From IMG/VR virus record IMGVR_UViG_3300018059_000261, positions 1 to 23,269 of that record: a stretch of 23,269 nt of DNA, one strand, 5' to 3'. The DNA is from a virus. Position 1 is the first letter of the stretch; every line of letters begins with the position of its first letter. A program made the translations under genes and the position numbers. Positions 8,001 to 15,072 of the stretch are shown here, piece after piece. Under the pieces are notes generated by a model. The model did no database searches and had not been told where the DNA came from. It saw nothing but the letters and a program-made list of their open reading frames with translations.

Positions 8001-8196
8001 GCGCCCGCGAGAATCCGGCCTCTTCCAACATCTGATCGAACAGGACGCCAGCCTTCCCGAGCATCGGACGGCCAGCTTTATCCTCGTTCAGCCCAGGCGC
8101 TTCAGCCACAGACATGATCCGCGCCTTTGGTGGTCCCTCTCCGAACACGACCTGCTTTGCAGTCTTATGGCAGTCGCACGCTGTACAACGACTCAT
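5035..8196 (-). CDS. Uracil-DNA glycosylase :: family B DNA polymerase fusion
   Basis: This 1053-residue replicative polymerase carries an extra N-terminal UDG domain. Residues 1-185 have a family-4-like pattern: cysteines C4, C7, C75 and C96 (iron-sulfur candidates), AEAPGLNEDKAGRPMLGKAG (31-50) and a YHPAHFLY motif (H151). A polymerase N-terminal region follows, then the 3'-5' exonuclease: Exo I DIET (D380/E382), Exo II NNFD (D457), Exo III YNRFD (D549). The palm has motif A DFKSLYPS (D649), motif B FKRLGLSFYG (K738), motif C GDTDS (D790/D792) and a later RKKRY. In motif B the normally conserved Asn of KxxxNSxYG is Leu742. The ATG at 8196 was chosen because it makes an ATGA overlap with the upstream UDG gene; the frame is open to 8337, but those 47 residues lie inside that gene. 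Core domains are certain. Confidence 0.96.
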   Translation of the reverse strand: MSRCTACDCHKTAKQVVFGEGPPKARIMSVAEAPGLNEDKAGRPMLGKAGVLFDQMLEEAGFSRAQMYVTNAVKCFPGYDEKGNIGKPSKESVDICVNKWLKREIELVNPRVILAWGLYAVRALLDLNAPMKELLGREIEKDGRIIIPLYHPAHFLYNPQDMTTRRKVMDQLQRALVLIGASVTGTYIDTAKVEHHQEDKSVIAALESKSGVFSRNPWNDNQEYSTAWSDGPNVVLVSSNKNGHKSEEVVRSGIDFDWYFYLRTKDAIRLGTKFWSYWMGQKAVHRLEPDEVNPEWTKVFSVRHVIRTAALREHLLESYLTLWDDNILKKYPKDQLLRDLLDDIEKEGVKHYEADLTPSRRFLTDFDIKIQSSYDEMYVDIETDDTKPLIDRRDLAERRILSIAWECHWRDKTREPEKGFLLLEKENDRSEKMMLIKFARRMAEIDIMYAWNGNNFDFPILRQRMRMHGVQARWDYVHTIDLLRTWKRYFQRGATANTSFSLQAIASHQLKTGKLDWRLKCKERGLNVVRFLELYRQAPDILEEYNRFDVHLLVELEKFTGFAKIDQVFSRIGNCFARDYHITTKIDSLLLKRGKQVGMHFPTKKVRIMQEGGKVDFKKREYGVEGSMYEGAYVLDPKIGIFEDVAAVDFKSLYPSVMLAWNISPETYITDEQAKLLDPRDYVTAPTGTKFLTSRKGFIPEIFQDTGEKRKVYQKLQQDQEVGSDLFLLYYRLAYSFKRLGLSFYGDMGNVESRYFNPKVAEAVTLGGQYILKQAIDYAKLQGLEPLAGDTDSMYIKLPADDGAGFVKGCNEYLKKHLNEKFGIPESRFLVELEYENYFSRMFFVRKKRYAGLMTMYKGKKASFTEVKGLECMRSDGIEYARDMQRTVIEMIVRQKVNKKHLVDFLMSEREKVLNGELPVEQITITKGIARAIESYKAKQVHVEIARAFRDGGGEFYIGMKVPYIVIGQKPKLQAIHADDFKGEYDHNYYWTKLIFPPSYRILVACYPETEWELMVPGLTDKQRAKLRENTIKRNKGDEKSEKDGDNDDSNDG

Positions 8197-8810
8197 CGCG
8201 GCACCTTGATTCCTTCTCCGGCACTGAGGCGTCTGTAGACGGCTCTGACAAACGCCCACTGATTCTCGTACGCGTAGCGTGAAATCCCATCTGGATAGAG
8301 CAGTGCCGCTGGATGATTGACGTACGTACTGATCCATCGTCTCTGCGCCTTCGTCTCATCATGCAAGCGTGAGTGATACCACTTGACGCGAAACGGTTCG
8401 ATGAGTCCGATCCGCTGCCCAGCAATGCGCCCAAGCGCGACGATCATCTTGAGATTGGGGAGACTCACCAACTCAGCCTCGAGCCAGTCCGCACAGTTCG
8501 CGATGTAATCGTCCTGCACCTTCCCTTCACATTTCATCGCGTTAGTCACGTAAAAATCATCAAGCGTGAATCCAGCGTTGATCATCGTGCTACGCAGAAT
8601 CTCGCTCCCCTTAGTCGTCTGCTCATCATCCCAAAGGTGAAGCTCAAACGGAATACGCTTAGGATTCTGCGGCACCACATTCCCTGGATTCTGCGCAAGC
8701 AATAGCATTTTCGCCTGTGGGTTCCCAATGCCCAGCCCCTTACTTGCCCGGAGCAGGCAGTGGTCGCATTTGCGAATGACCTCGTTAAGTGTAAGTGACT
8801 CTAAGCCCAT
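8193..8810 (-). CDS. Stand-alone uracil-DNA glycosylase superfamily protein
   Basis: This 205-residue protein is of the UDG superfamily and most like family 4. Four cysteines in the family-4 spacing (C15, C18, C94, C106) could hold a 4Fe-4S cluster. Motif 1 reads LLLAQNPGN (39-44), which departs from the usual GEAPG, and the second catalytic-loop motif is NHPAALLYP (H166). FYVTNAMKC and LKMIVALG match the conserved core strands. It is encoded directly before the polymerase, whose own N-terminus is a second UDG domain, so the phage has two UDG modules side by side. The AQNPG motif means the specificity may differ from simple uracil removal, or activity may be reduced. The start overlaps the kinase gene by 26 bases and its ribosome binding site is weak. 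Confidence 0.8.
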   Translation of the reverse strand: MGLESLTLNEVIRKCDHCLLRASKGLGIGNPQAKMLLLAQNPGNVVPQNPKRIPFELHLWDDEQTTKGSEILRSTMINAGFTLDDFYVTNAMKCEGKVQDDYIANCADWLEAELVSLPNLKMIVALGRIAGQRIGLIEPFRVKWYHSRLHDETKAQRRWISTYVNHPAALLYPDGISRYAYENQWAFVRAVYRRLSAGEGIKVPR

Positions 8811-9324
8811 GATGTCTCATGATCCGTTGAAAGTCAACAACCAATGCATCAATTGTCCGTGTCCCATCAAGGATGTGCGTCTGATACTCATGCGTGGAAA
8901 GTCCATGTGACCACTGCTCGTAGGCCTCATGAATCTGCACATGCCGCTCTGTGATGACGTGCATATCACCACGCTCACTCATCCGCTGCAGTGCCACAGG
9001 TTGTGGAACACGCAAGTAACACACGACAAGTCCGCCCAGCTCCCATGGCCCTCGGTACCGTGGGATCGGGCGGTTATAGACTTGAGCGTAGATCGGTCCG
9101 GTCACGACGCAGAAGCGATCGCAGATGTAAGTGCTCGCTCGATCGTACATTGATGTGAACAGGGCCAGATCACGCTGCTCAAGCTTGCTGATCTGTTCCC
9201 ATAGCTCTCGATCGAACGGACCCCAGTTCACGAATCGCATGTTGTCGAACGTGAGAAGTTGACGAAGGCGTCGATAGAGTGTCGTCTTGCCACACCCATC
9301 GGGCCCCTCTAAAGCAAAAATCAT
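8785..9324 (-). CDS. Thymidylate / deoxynucleoside monophosphate kinase-like
   Basis: This 179-residue P-loop kinase starts MIFALEGPDGCGKTT, with Walker A G7-x4-G12-K13-T14 in the EGPDGxGKTT form typical of thymidylate kinases. The DR motif appears as YICDRFCVVTGPIYAQ, and a LID-like stretch follows around RMSERGD. It would phosphorylate dTMP or another dNMP to raise dNTP supply during replication; dTMP is the best guess given the adjacent dUTPase and UDG genes. It is slightly short compared with cellular Tmk (about 205-215 residues). It begins in an ATGA overlap with the preceding small gene. A deoxynucleoside kinase is the alternative. Confidence 0.82.
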   Translation of the reverse strand: MIFALEGPDGCGKTTLYRRLRQLLTFDNMRFVNWGPFDRELWEQISKLEQRDLALFTSMYDRASTYICDRFCVVTGPIYAQVYNRPIPRYRGPWELGGLVVCYLRVPQPVALQRMSERGDMHVITERHVQIHEAYEQWSHGLSTHEYQTHILDGTRTIDALVVDFQRIMRHHGLRVTYT

Positions 9325-9560
9325 TTCGGCCCACGCTCCTTGATCATCGCAGTCAGCTCATCACGGAGTCCGCATGGGAGACAGGTCGCACGTGGAAACG
9401 GGCAGTACTTCCCAAGTGGTGGCGTAAAGAGATCTATCAACAGCTTCGCTTCATCCCATGACAACATGATCATCGGTACTTCCTTGCCCGACGGATCAGT
9501 CATAGTCAGAACATGGAACCACGGCTTGAAATTCATCTTCACTGGGACCTGATCAGGCAC
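9321..9560 (-). CDS. Small hypothetical protein with Cys cluster, 79 aa, GTG start
   Basis: I place the start at GTG 9560 because GGAGGAGATCG precedes it directly; the frame is open to 9596, but that overlaps the previous gene more, and an ATG at 9536 lacks a good ribosome binding site. Near the C-terminus the protein has YCPFPRATCLPCG, three cysteines that could belong to a small metal site. The middle (MLSWDEAKLLIDLF) looks like an amphipathic helix. No family recognised. It overlaps its neighbours at both ends by four to eight bases, in keeping with a coupled operon. Confidence 0.6.
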   Translation of the reverse strand: MPDQVPVKMNFKPWFHVLTMTDPSGKEVPMIMLSWDEAKLLIDLFTPPLGKYCPFPRATCLPCGLRDELTAMIKERGPK

Positions 9561-9714
9561 CGATCTCCTCCGTGTACAACTCCTTGCCATCGACAACCCA
9601 GCCCTGCATCTGTAAGTATCTCTCCCAGACGTTTCGCTGCTCCCGTGCTTCTGTCTCCGAGTGCACGCCTTGAATTTCCCGACGAATCGTGAGAATCACC
9701 GTTGTCTTTTGCAC
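9553..9714 (-). CDS. Small hypothetical protein, 53 aa, GTG start
   Basis: This hand-translated gene starts with GTG at 9714, six bases after AAGGA, just inside the end of the glycosyltransferase gene's stop region, and ends with TGA at 9553, overlapping the next start. It begins VQKTTVILTIRREIQGVHSE and continues with a helix (REQRNVWERYLQMQ) and a WVVDGKELYTEE hairpin-like end; this composition looks like a folded small protein. No family recognised. A competing 60-residue ATG frame at 9539-9721 has a Gly/Ser/Arg-rich shadow composition and was rejected, although its ATG forms an ATGA overlap with the previous stop. Confidence 0.55.
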   Translation of the reverse strand: MQKTTVILTIRREIQGVHSETEAREQRNVWERYLQMQGWVVDGKELYTEEIGA

Positions 9715-9717
9715 TGC

Positions 9718-10860
9718 TCATCCTTCCAATAGATGCAACAGATCTGGTTTGATGTTCCGCGCCCAGACTTCTTGATACTCCCCAGCATTCATGTTCTGCG
9801 TCAAGTGAATGAGCTGTTCCTTCGTCGCCCGCTTGTAGAGTCCGGCATCGAAGACGCCCTGAATGAACCCGGCGATATGCATGGGATCTAGACTCCGCAG
9901 CAATCCTGGCCAGTCATTCCCGACAAGATCCGTGTACCCATCGCAATTGAATAAGATCGGGAAGGCGCCACAGGCGATGGCCTCACGAATGCTCTCTCCA
10001 CCGAACCCGTTATCACAGAGTCCGATCACGGCCTTGCTACGCCTGAGCAGTTGCGTATATGCACCCAGATTCTTGTTCGTCCCCTCCTGTACGTAGACGT
10101 TATCGATGCCCTCCAGCAACTTATTCTCTGTGAGGTACCGAGTCTGATCCGGGAAGTAGACCTTCCCCTGCCAGCCAGTCTCACGGAGCACCTTGAGCGC
10201 GGTGATGAATTCGACATGATGCGAGTAGTTGGTGCCACTCCCACGTAGAACGAAAAGCAAATCGATGTCACGGTGCACGCCCCATTTCGTCGACCATGTC
10301 GGATCTTTGAGCTGCTGGACGTTCCAGGCGAATGGCCAGAGTCTGACCCGCTCTGACCGCAGTGATTCCTTGCAAATAAATCGCTGCATCGTAGGACTCA
10401 GACAAGTCAGGAGATCCACAGCACTGTAGTTAAGATCGAACAGTGGTCGCATCCACGGCCACGCTGTCTCTGGAGAAAGGTTGTGTTGCTGCACCACCTT
10501 CATCTTCGGATAAGCACCCTTGATCGCCCAGCCGATCAACTCGTGCGAGGTGAAAAGAATATCAACATCCTTGAACAGCGTCGACCATCGATGTGGATAC
10601 CACTCGAGTCTCTGCGCCATGTTCTCCGGTGGGATCGGCGCTTCATGAACATCGAACATGTCACCTGTCCCATCCCAATCCGGAAGCGTCTGGCAATCCT
10701 TGAGCGGCGGCACCAGTAGCCGGATCTTCCAGCCCAATTCCTCGTGAATCTTGCGCGCCATAAACATGATGTGCTTGGTGGCAACACAGGAGTGCAGGAG
10801 AAATTTCCCGCTCTGCTTATCTTGTTGACTGAAGAAAGGAAGGAACGCAATGCGCGTCAT
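9718..10860 (-). CDS. GT-B fold glycosyltransferase (GT4-like)
   Basis: The 380-residue protein has the layout of a GT-B glycosyltransferase. It has an N-terminal Rossmann half (IAFLPFFSQ; VVQQHNLSPE around residue 125), a hinge and a C-terminal nucleotide-sugar half. The latter starts at DIDLLFVLRGSG and carries the donor-site motif GFGGESIREAIACGAFPILF, in which the E-x7-E spacing of GT4-type enzymes is recognisable. It lies between the sigma-like and dNMP-kinase genes, within the DNA replication block rather than among structural genes. A DNA-base glycosyltransferase (as in T4-type phages) is therefore possible, but no base hydroxymethylase is visible in the window, and modification of cell-surface or phage proteins is an alternative. 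The start overlaps the sigma-like stop by four bases (ATGA). Confidence 0.8.
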   Translation of the reverse strand: MTRIAFLPFFSQQDKQSGKFLLHSCVATKHIMFMARKIHEELGWKIRLLVPPLKDCQTLPDWDGTGDMFDVHEAPIPPENMAQRLEWYPHRWSTLFKDVDILFTSHELIGWAIKGAYPKMKVVQQHNLSPETAWPWMRPLFDLNYSAVDLLTCLSPTMQRFICKESLRSERVRLWPFAWNVQQLKDPTWSTKWGVHRDIDLLFVLRGSGTNYSHHVEFITALKVLRETGWQGKVYFPDQTRYLTENKLLEGIDNVYVQEGTNKNLGAYTQLLRRSKAVIGLCDNGFGGESIREAIACGAFPILFNCDGYTDLVGNDWPGLLRSLDPMHIAGFIQGVFDAGLYKRATKEQLIHLTQNMNAGEYQEVWARNIKPDLLHLLEG

Positions 10861-11441
10861 GCGACTTTCTCCAGGAGCGGGAGCACCTGCGCCCGCATCG
10901 TCACGAAGTGTTCCTCGACTTCTCGGTAGGAGAGGTTGAAGTAGTGCGCGAGATAGACAAATTCAGCCCGCTGAATCGGCTTGTTCGGCCAGGGACGGAA
11001 CAGCTCGAAGCAGAGCCCGAGCGTCACTGGATCGCGCTCTGGTGTCGTCAGGATTTCAAACATCTCACGCTGAATCCCGGTGAGCAGATTCATCGCCTCA
11101 TCGAGGACATAGTGGAAAAAGAGACCATAGCCGATGTCCTCAGCGATGAGACGTCCCAGGTGCGACTCGCTCAGATCAGTGAATCGACTACAGCGCTTCA
11201 ACTCCAACGCCCAGACCTTGCGCAACCGGAAGAGAACACCCTTGCTGATCATCATGCAAAGGGCTTCATCAGTCACCCGACGGGCATGCCGCCGGTAGAC
11301 TTTCACTGCGACAAGGCGGGCTTCCTGGAGATAGTCGTCAAAGTCAAGGGCGCGGGCGCCCCAACTCAGACGCGCGTAGCGACGGGCCATCCCCACGATC
11401 ACGCCCTGTTGTTTCTCGAGGATTCGATCCAGCCTGTTCAT
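10857..11441 (-). CDS. Sigma-70-like factor (probable phage sigma)
   Basis: The 194-residue protein opens like a sigma region 2: ILEKQQGVIVGMARRYARL, then DFDDYLQEARLVAVKVYRRH, matching the DLxQEGxxGLxxAxxxFD core helix that binds the polymerase clamp helices. The C-terminal part (FVYLAHYFNLSYREVEEHF) could be a degenerate region-4 HTH. The size matches small phage sigma factors such as T4 gp55 (185 residues). It would redirect host RNA polymerase to phage promoters. AGAGG lies six bases before the ATG. The first 98 bases overlap the end of the primase frame, and since the region-2 homology starts within the first few residues, the overlap appears real. Partial sequence match only, so the role is probable rather than proven. 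Confidence 0.68.
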   Translation of the reverse strand: MNRLDRILEKQQGVIVGMARRYARLSWGARALDFDDYLQEARLVAVKVYRRHARRVTDEALCMMISKGVLFRLRKVWALELKRCSRFTDLSESHLGRLIAEDIGYGLFFHYVLDEAMNLLTGIQREMFEILTTPERDPVTLGLCFELFRPWPNKPIQRAEFVYLAHYFNLSYREVEEHFVTMRAQVLPLLEKVA

Positions 11442-12399
11442 TGGATGCCTCTAGATGAAATCGCCGACGGAAGTGGTCGGCCCAGCCTGTCGCTTCGATT
11501 CGAGTGACTGGGATGTCTTCACGACGAAGATCCCCAGGATCACCATGGGACAGACGGCAGATGGTGATCGGAACTTGATAATCACGGAGGTCATGCGCGA
11601 TCTCCTGCGCATCATCGATGGCGTCAGGATCCAACCAGACTTCGATCGCTTCGAACTTCCCGGTCTCCAGCAAGCGGTGCTGTGCATCATGCACCTGTTT
11701 GCCGAACAATGATGTCGCTTCATCACCAAGCGCGATGGCATCGAACACACCCTCGGTGATCTTCAGAGTCTTGGCCATCTTCGCCTGATCCCAGTTGAAG
11801 AGGAGTCTAGAACTGTTCTCCACGACTTCATCGCCCGCCGGATTCATGTACCGCTTCCCCGCCCCCATGAAAAGACGGGCCATGAAGTAGACGATCTCTT
11901 TCTTCCGTACCACTGGAATGATGATGCGGCGCGCGTAACGACCACCTGCACAGAACCCAATCCTGTACATGAGGAAATCCGCGTCAGTGAGCCCACGCTC
12001 CCTGAGGTATTTCACCGCCCGCATCCCCAGGACGTAGTCGTCGAGATCACCTACCGGATAGATCGCTTCATATTCCTCAGGGAGCACCGTTGCCCTGGGC
12101 TGACGAATCTGCTGCTCGTAGTGTTCCTCATAGGACGTGGTCGAGTACTGAGCCCAGCGCCCGTTCTGTAAGATCTCCCAGGCCTCAGCTTCTGAGATCC
12201 CACGGTGATCGCGGAGGAAATCCACAATGCGGGCACCCTTACCAGCTCCACACCTGAAGCAGAAGAATCTGTACTTCTTCACGTTGATGTAGAGCTTCCC
12301 ACGCTTGCCACACCAGATACAGTCTACGGCTCGCTCATCCCCAGACTTGTTGATCCGAGGAAATGACTCGAATACATAGCGCTCCAGATCAAACGCCAT
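11344..12399 (-). CDS. DnaG-type DNA primase (zinc ribbon + TOPRIM)
   Basis: With the start at 12399 the protein has 351 residues, shorter than bacterial DnaG. The N-terminal zinc ribbon has C27-x2-C30 and C47-x2-C50 (CIWCG...FFCFRCG). The catalytic core follows, with the TOPRIM segment LKITEGVFDAIAL (Glu) and WLDPDA (the DxD pair). GDPGDLRRED matches the typical primase segment after TOPRIM. It lays RNA primers for the polymerase alongside the DnaB-like helicase. I chose 12399 because it starts directly before FDLERYVFESF and overlaps the nucleotidase stop by only 11 bases; the frame is open to 12495. The last 30 or so residues (from about HLEASNEQ) are encoded inside the sigma-like gene and have a Gly/Arg/Ser-rich, shadow-like composition, so a frameshifted or shorter natural end is possible. 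Confidence 0.88.
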   Translation of the reverse strand: MAFDLERYVFESFPRINKSGDERAVDCIWCGKRGKLYINVKKYRFFCFRCGAGKGARIVDFLRDHRGISEAEAWEILQNGRWAQYSTTSYEEHYEQQIRQPRATVLPEEYEAIYPVGDLDDYVLGMRAVKYLRERGLTDADFLMYRIGFCAGGRYARRIIIPVVRKKEIVYFMARLFMGAGKRYMNPAGDEVVENSSRLLFNWDQAKMAKTLKITEGVFDAIALGDEATSLFGKQVHDAQHRLLETGKFEAIEVWLDPDAIDDAQEIAHDLRDYQVPITICRLSHGDPGDLRREDIPVTRIEATGWADHFRRRFHLEASNEQAGSNPRETTGRDRGDGPSLRASELGRPRP

Positions 12400-12856
12400 A
12401 GGACCGCAACTCATCGAGGGATCGCTGAGCCGACGTATGGGTGATGAAACGACCACCAGCTTGCTCCCAAAGATCCTTGTACTTCTCCCAGTCATCGATT
12501 AGAATGTCGCGGGGCTTACAGTACTTCGCCTTATCACGACTGAAACATGTAATCACTTGCGTACCAGGGAATTGATCCGCGCACCACGCCTTCTTGTGAT
12601 CTGCCGCCCACGGCATGCTGCTCGGTACGCCAGTGAGAATGATGGGCTTTGGTTCGAAGAACAAGACCCCATCCCAGAGTAGCGACGCATCAGCCATTCG
12701 CGGAAGCGTCAAGTAAAAATAATGTTCTTTCGCGATGGTCTGCCAGAACCACTCTGAACCATCTTCACGTTCGGCTTGTCGCGGATGCTTACCGAACAAA
12801 AGTGTTGCCCGAGCATCGAAGTCGGCGAGCACACCATCCAAGTCGACGTAGATCAT
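12389..12856 (-). CDS. HAD-family 5'(3')-deoxyribonucleotidase-like
   Basis: This 155-residue HAD hydrolase starts MIYVDLDGVLADFDA, with the nucleophile pair D5-x-D7 and the DGVLADF form typical of 5'-nucleotidases. Motif II is ILTGVPSS (Thr). A Lys follows before the last acidic motif, DILIDDWEKYKDLWEQAGG, which closely matches 5'(3')-deoxyribonucleotidases and related phage enzymes. It would dephosphorylate a deoxynucleoside monophosphate; dUMP/dTMP would fit the uracil-control genes nearby, though this is inferred. It starts three bases after the helicase stop and overlaps the primase start. Confidence 0.82.
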   Translation of the reverse strand: MIYVDLDGVLADFDARATLLFGKHPRQAEREDGSEWFWQTIAKEHYFYLTLPRMADASLLWDGVLFFEPKPIILTGVPSSMPWAADHKKAWCADQFPGTQVITCFSRDKAKYCKPRDILIDDWEKYKDLWEQAGGRFITHTSAQRSLDELRSYGV

Positions 12857-12859
12857 GTG

Positions 12860-14359
12860 CTAGCCGGAGGCTGAGCGTTTCCGCTCATCGGGCCTCTCCT
12901 CTTTCTCGTCCTTCTCTTCAGTACGCTTGAATCCAGTCCAGTCAGCCTGCAGCACCGCTTCACCAGCCCGAGAGAAGTTTCCTGTCTTCTTGTCGAACTT
13001 GAATGGCGCCGCGAAGTGTGCCGTGCCCTCCCGGTTCTTGGCGATGTAGATCCGCATCAGATCTTCTTCCTCTTCCTCGGGAGTCTGACAGAGCGTGAAC
13101 ATCAGCTCTGTCATCCATGCCACCTCGTAGCACTCCGCAAGATCCGTCACTGAAATGACCGGCTTCTTGAACGCACCCTTGTTCGTCTGCATCGGAACGT
13201 GCATCACCGCGTCATACTCACGGCCGATGATTTGGAGGTCGCTGTAGATGTTCGCCAGCTCGTGTCGCTTCTCTCGCTCCTGGTAGCGTTGCACCCCGTG
13301 CATCCGGCCTGGGTAGTCCACCAGGATCACATCAGGTTGAAAACCCTCTTCAGCGTTGAGCCGCTCCAGCTCGGCCTGAATGTTCTCGACCGTCGCCTGT
13401 TTGCCCATCATCTCGATGATGATCAACTCCCCGGCGTAGATCTGGAGCGCCCGGAGTCGTTCCATCGTCAGCGTCGGATCATCGAGCATGTCGTTCCGAG
13501 TGAAATGGGTGACACAGCGATCGACGCGACGCGCAATCGCCTGCTTGGTCATCTCACACGTGATGAACAGCACCTTCTTGCCCTGATACAGCGCAGTCTT
13601 GGTCACCCACACCAGCGCGTAGGTTTTCCCTCGGCCAGTCGGGGCAGCCCACACAACCATGTCACGACGAAGTGGCCCACCATCAGTGAGATGATCAATG
13701 GATGCGAGGAGCAGTGGAATGCGAAGTCCGTACTGCGCCTCATCGAGGAAGAGTTGGGACATCCGCTGCTGGGATTCTTCGAAGTAGCGGATGATGTTGT
13801 GCCCGTTTGACACGCCGATCTGCTTGAATTCTCGCATCACCTGGTCGAAGCGTTGATATTGCCGCTCCCCAGTCCGCTCGGCAAGATCTCTGATAGAGCC
13901 CAGCTCCACGAGCATCGCATCGACCGCCCGATCCTGCACCCACTCTTTGACCTGGTTCGTGATCAGCTTCGCATCGTGCACCTTAGTCCGCGCCAGCTCT
14001 TCAATGAGACTCACCCAGGCCTCAGCGACATCTGGAGGCAAGCGCGTCCCACGCCGCTTGATCTCTTTCCTGACCTCGACTTCGATCGCGTCGATGCTCG
14101 GCACTACGCCCATGTCTTTCCAACACCGGAGCAGGAGCCCAGCCATGTCGCGGTACAGGGGCGTCGTGAAATGCGAAGCGCGAATGACCCCAGCGTAGCG
14201 GGCCATCGCCGTACGGTCGTTCAGCAGAACTGCAAGCAGTTTCTGCTGATACGACTTCGAAAACGGATAGCTTACCCGGTCGAGTGCCGGGGCGAGGGTG
14301 GTGAGTTCTGGATCTGTTCGGCGAGCGACTCGAGACTCTGCCCGTGTGTCTGATGCCAT
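12860..14359 (-). CDS. DnaB-family replicative helicase
   Basis: The 499-residue protein has the two-part layout of DnaB. An N-terminal helical domain comes first (about 30-180, beginning YPFSKSYQQKLLAVLLND and ASHFTTPLYRDMAGLLL, as in DnaB). The RecA-like motor follows from about 210, with Walker A APTGRGKT (239-246), a CEM segment (269) typical of DnaB motif H1a, and Walker B DVILVDYPG (D348). It unwinds DNA at the fork and works with the primase two genes downstream. GGGAG lies seven bases before the ATG, supporting this start even though it overlaps the upstream gene by 88 bases. The C-terminus is a Lys/Glu/Arg-rich tail. No separate loader is recognised, but the preceding 266-residue protein is a candidate by position only. 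Confidence 0.92.
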   Translation of the reverse strand: MASDTRAESRVARRTDPELTTLAPALDRVSYPFSKSYQQKLLAVLLNDRTAMARYAGVIRASHFTTPLYRDMAGLLLRCWKDMGVVPSIDAIEVEVRKEIKRRGTRLPPDVAEAWVSLIEELARTKVHDAKLITNQVKEWVQDRAVDAMLVELGSIRDLAERTGERQYQRFDQVMREFKQIGVSNGHNIIRYFEESQQRMSQLFLDEAQYGLRIPLLLASIDHLTDGGPLRRDMVVWAAPTGRGKTYALVWVTKTALYQGKKVLFITCEMTKQAIARRVDRCVTHFTRNDMLDDPTLTMERLRALQIYAGELIIIEMMGKQATVENIQAELERLNAEEGFQPDVILVDYPGRMHGVQRYQEREKRHELANIYSDLQIIGREYDAVMHVPMQTNKGAFKKPVISVTDLAECYEVAWMTELMFTLCQTPEEEEEDLMRIYIAKNREGTAHFAAPFKFDKKTGNFSRAGEAVLQADWTGFKRTEEKDEKEERPDERKRSASG

Positions 14360-15072
14360 GCGATGACTCCCACGCGATGCCTGAACACACGATAATGCTC
14401 ACGAGTCCGATCCACTAGCTTCTGATCCCCATCCAGGCTCACCCACTCACGCCGCTGCTCGGTACTCAACTGTTGCAGGGTCCGTGGGAGATCACGGTAC
14501 GACGAGGTGAAGTAGAGGAATGTCCCGGAAAACTCATGAGCAAAGAGCACCCAGAAGCGGCCCCATTCAAACCAGTGATACTGCCGCCGATACTTGGCGA
14601 GGCGGACGGTATCCAGCGCGAGACGAGGTGGCGTGTATCCAGCGCTGCGAGTGGGGAGGTCTAGGTATGTCTGGCGCGGTTGATCGGGGCGACCCCCGAA
14701 GCGGGCACTCCTCTTGACCCGTTGTTCCTCGACGATGGTGTTGTAGAATTTCCCACCAAGATTCCGCGTGTACGGACGAATCGCAGTCTGATGCTCGCGG
14801 AAACGCGTGCAGAGCAGGCTGTAGTATTCGTTCGCAGAGGTGTTCGATGTTCGCAGGTGGGCATCCAGCTTCTGAAACGTCTTGACGTATTTCGATTTGA
14901 TCTCTTGTGATCTGTGGTCGACAACGCTCATGCGAGCGTTGAGCTTCCCTTGGATGTAGGCCTCCCACCGCAGAGCAAGCCAGAGCAGGTCGTGGGAGGA
15001 CGCCGTCAGAGTCTCGCCTGCCGACGCCCCGCTGCGCTGCCTCACCCTGGATGGGAAAGCCATGTGAGGCAC
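14272..15072 (-). CDS. Hypothetical protein, 266 aa, upstream of the replicative helicase
   Basis: I do not recognise this protein. It is basic and rich in Arg, Tyr and Trp (for example RRQYHWFEWGRFWVLFAHEF around residues 165-185), with a helical N-terminal half (HDLLWLALRWEAYIQG; KTFQKLDAHLRT). No membrane segment or known motif was seen. The start is either GTG 15072, with AGGG about five bases upstream, or the ATG at 15063. Its last 88 bases overlap the DnaB-like gene. The position suggests a helicase-loader or primosome partner, but this rests on gene order alone. The leader holds a pair of 14-base direct repeats, one overlapping the start codon. Confidence 0.62.
   Translation of the reverse strand: MPHMAFPSRVRQRSGASAGETLTASSHDLLWLALRWEAYIQGKLNARMSVVDHRSQEIKSKYVKTFQKLDAHLRTSNTSANEYYSLLCTRFREHQTAIRPYTRNLGGKFYNTIVEEQRVKRSARFGGRPDQPRQTYLDLPTRSAGYTPPRLALDTVRLAKYRRQYHWFEWGRFWVLFAHEFSGTFLYFTSSYRDLPRTLQQLSTEQRREWVSLDGDQKLVDRTREHYRVFRHRVGVIAWHQTHGQSLESLAEQIQNSPPSPRHSTG

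Noticed and set aside
9539-9721. 60-codon ATG frame after the glycosyltransferase
   Set aside because: Although its ATG overlaps the previous stop, the Gly/Ser/Arg-rich product looks like a shadow; the GTG frame 9553-9714 has AAGGA at better spacing and a more protein-like sequence.
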